Origin: Novosphingobium kaempferiae
GTDB lineage: Bacteria; Pseudomonadota; Alphaproteobacteria; Sphingomonadales; Sphingomonadaceae
Length of the DNA stretch: 64,000 nucleotides
Direction of reading: 5' to 3'
Assembly (NCBI RefSeq): GCF_021227995.1
Contig: NZ_CP089301.1
Location: 806,001-870,000 of the forward strand
The stretch's first letter is position 1. Every line of letters starts with the position of its first letter. This document shows positions 62,223 through 64,000 of this stretch, piece after piece. Both the position numbers and the translations under genes were made by a program. Below the pieces are notes generated by a model. It had not been told where the DNA came from. It made no database searches and was given only the letters and a program-made list of their open reading frames with translations.

Positions 62223-64000
62223 CTACCCCATTGCCTCGGCAATTGCCTCAGCAAGTCGCGATTGATTGTATGGCTTTCCGAGCCGGACCACGGAGCGACC
62301 GGAAGTCTCTACCCCTTCACCATATCCGCTGGCGATGATCACGGGCATTCCGGGCCGGATGGCGTCCAACGAGGCGAAGAGATCAATGCCGGTCATACCG
62401 GGCATCGCCTGGTCCGTGATAAGCAGATCGATGTCTGCCCGTTCCGAGAAAAAGTCTATTGCCCGCGCCCCTGAACCTGCCTCGATGACAGAATGCCCCA
62501 AATCCTCAAGCAAAGCTGCTGTGTTTATCAGCACGAGCGGATCGTCATCCACGGCGAGAATGGTCAGGCCACAGGACTTTGGCGGGTGCTGCTCCTCCGT
62601 TTCCTGCGGCATGGCATTGACGGGATCAGTCTCAGCCACTGGAAGCCACAATACCGCGCTCGTTCCTTGGCCAAGCTCGCTCAGTAGTTCGAAAGTTCCA
62701 CCGATTTGCTGGGCCATACCGTGCACCATCGGCAAACCCAGACCTGTGCCCTTACCGACACCCTTCGTCGTGAAAAATGGCTCTGTGGCCCGCCGTAAGG
62801 TTTCCTCGTCCATGCCCTGACCGCAGTCCTTGATTGCCAATCTGACATAGCTGCCTGCGGGTAGCCGTATTGAGCTGTGTTCGAAAATATCCTCGCAGCT
62901 GGCGGAAATAAGGATTGGACCTCCGCCGGGTGTCGCGTCACGCGCATTTACGATGAGGTTCAGCAACGCCATTTCCAGTTGGTTGGCATCGGCGCGGACG
63001 GAGGGTAGTCTCAACGGAAGATTCGCCGATATGGGCCATTCCGGTCCGATCGACCGCTGAACAAGGTCGCTCATTCCTGAAAGCAACCTCGGAACATCGA
63101 CATGACTCACCTCCAGTTGCTGTCGCCGGGCGAAGGCCAGCATCCGTTGGGTGAGTGTCGCTCCGCGCTGCGCCCCTTCGATCGCATTGTTGAGAAGGCG
63201 CCGTGCCCCTGGGTCGTCGCCGATTCGACGACTGAGAAGATCAAGGCTCGAGGAAACCGCCATCAGCAGGTTGTTGAAGTCGTGCGCCACTCCGCCGGTC
63301 AGCTGACCTATGGCTTCCATCTTCTGCGCCTGGAAGAGGGCTTCGCGCGCAGCCTCCAGATCCTTTTGCGCCTGTTCACGCTCGGTCACATCACGAGTGA
63401 TCTTCGCGAAGCCGATAGGTTTGCCCTTATCATCCCGGATTGCATCGATGACGACACTTGCGCGAAAGCGCTCGCCTGACTTGCGCACGCGCCATCCCTC
63501 GGCCAGAAAACGACCTTCCGAACGCGCTGTTTCCAAAGCGCGAGACGGTTCGCCCCTCTCGCGATCCTCTGGAGTGTAGAAACGCGAGAAATGTGATCCA
63601 ATGATCTCTTCGGGCTCATACCCCTTGATACGGCGAGCTCCCTCGTTCCAGCTTGAAACCTTGCCTTCCGGATCAATCATGTAGATCGCGTAATCGGTCA
63701 CACCCTGGACTAGATGACGAAACTGCGCCTCGCTTTCGGACAATTTGGCCTCGACCATCCGGCGGTCAGTGATATCTCGCCCATAGGCATAGACCTGACC
63801 GTCTTCGAGCGTTGTGTGCCATTCGATGCGATGGTAGCCGCCGTCGACCGCGCGAAATCGGTTCTCATAATTGTTGAGTTCGGTAGCATCCAGCGCCTCG
63901 GCAAGCGCAGCATTGCTGGGCTCGACGTCGTCTGGATGCATGAACTCGGCGAACGGTCTGCCAATAACGCTCTCGACCGGATGTCCCAGAATTCGGGACC
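62223..64000 (-). CDS. PAS-domain hybrid histidine kinase, incomplete at the right edge
   Basis: At least 591 residues, reading through the right edge without a start (the frame is open to 64000 with IGRPFAEFMHPDDVEPSNAA). There are two PAS domains (ITDRRMVEAKLSESEAQFRH between them, then VTDYAIYMIDPEGKVSSWNE). The HisKA box is MEAIGQLTGGVAHDFNNLLM, followed by the ATPase (LNLIVNARDATPGGGP, GKGTGLGLPMVHGMAQQIGG) and a receiver (ILAVDDDPLVLINTAALLED, ITDQAMPGMTGIDL). This is the common soluble PAS-HK-REC layout in sphingomonads. It lies 164 bases upstream of the LOV protein start on the same strand, so both could be in one regulon. Confidence 0.92.
   Translation of the reverse strand, partial: SRILGHPVESVIGRPFAEFMHPDDVEPSNAALAEALDATELNNYENRFRAVDGGYHRIEWHTTLEDGQVYAYGRDITDRRMVEAKLSESEAQFRHLVQGVTDYAIYMIDPEGKVSSWNEGARRIKGYEPEEIIGSHFSRFYTPEDRERGEPSRALETARSEGRFLAEGWRVRKSGERFRASVVIDAIRDDKGKPIGFAKITRDVTEREQAQKDLEAAREALFQAQKMEAIGQLTGGVAHDFNNLLMAVSSSLDLLSRRIGDDPGARRLLNNAIEGAQRGATLTQRMLAFARRQQLEVSHVDVPRLLSGMSDLVQRSIGPEWPISANLPLRLPSVRADANQLEMALLNLIVNARDATPGGGPILISASCEDIFEHSSIRLPAGSYVRLAIKDCGQGMDEETLRRATEPFFTTKGVGKGTGLGLPMVHGMAQQIGGTFELLSELGQGTSAVLWLPVAETDPVNAMPQETEEQHPPKSCGLTILAVDDDPLVLINTAALLEDLGHSVIEAGSGARAIDFFSERADIDLLITDQAMPGMTGIDLFASLDAIRPGMPVIIASGYGEGVETSGRSVVRLGKPYNQSRLAEAIAEAMG

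Overview
The window looks like a chromosomal or large accessory stretch of a GC-rich alphaproteobacterium of the Sphingomonadales (Novosphingobium, Sphingobium or Sphingomonas type). The indications are a TonB-dependent receptor next to a dedicated uptake locus, HWE-family histidine kinases, an Usg protein, an NrsF/ECF pair, and several very small proteins that I associate with sphingomonads. The genus assignment is inference. I saw no rRNA, tRNA or CRISPR array.

Layout. 1-7.3 kb: a decayed LysR fragment, an AraC regulator divergent from an MFS exporter and a MipA-type outer membrane protein, then a three-gene molybdenum hydroxylase set (2Fe-2S subunit, di-heme cytochrome, Mo-cofactor subunit). 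7.7-20.1 kb: a coherent locus that appears built to take up and consume D-amino-acid-containing peptides, probably D-glutamate peptides. It holds an M19 dipeptidase, an XRE-cupin regulator with a palindromic operator, two penicillin-binding-type serine hydrolases, a DgcA/dipeptide-epimerase-like enolase, a POT-type transporter with an altered proton-coupling motif, a TonB receptor, a DgcN-like DUF1611 protein and a YkvI-type membrane protein. 20.6-28.2 kb: a LysR regulator and organic-acid/amino-acid transporters, with an orphan binding lipoprotein, a citrate-type MFS, an OprP-like porin and a DHA2 exporter.

28.4-34.1 kb: a heat-shock block bounded by a broken IS110 transposase and a tyrosine-recombinase remnant. 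It contains CIRCE-controlled groES-groEL (GroEL without the GGM tail), divergent small genes including usg, and an hsp20 gene destroyed by stops and frameshifts. 34.2-37.5 kb: an aspartyl-protease-like protein with two DTGA sites, a DUF308 membrane protein, and an overlapping ECF sigma/NrsF anti-sigma pair. 37.6-42.7 kb: a LysR gene and a leftward catabolic operon (EthD, SDR, epoxide-hydrolase-like, VOC, an esterase interrupted by an in-frame stop, GNAT).

43-64 kb: small secreted proteins, then a signalling-rich region. This has a PAS-HWE kinase, a CHASE3-GAF-HisKA hybrid kinase with three receiver domains, a second IF-1-like gene with a TTG start, tiny conserved proteins around a cold-shock gene, NhaA, a DUF1206 protein, an internally deleted IS3 element, and an overlapping module: LOV-domain protein -> CheB/CheR/PAS/HWE kinase -> receiver protein. 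A PAS hybrid kinase runs off the right edge. Five copies of a short degenerate repeat sit in the intergenic spaces, all in the same orientation.
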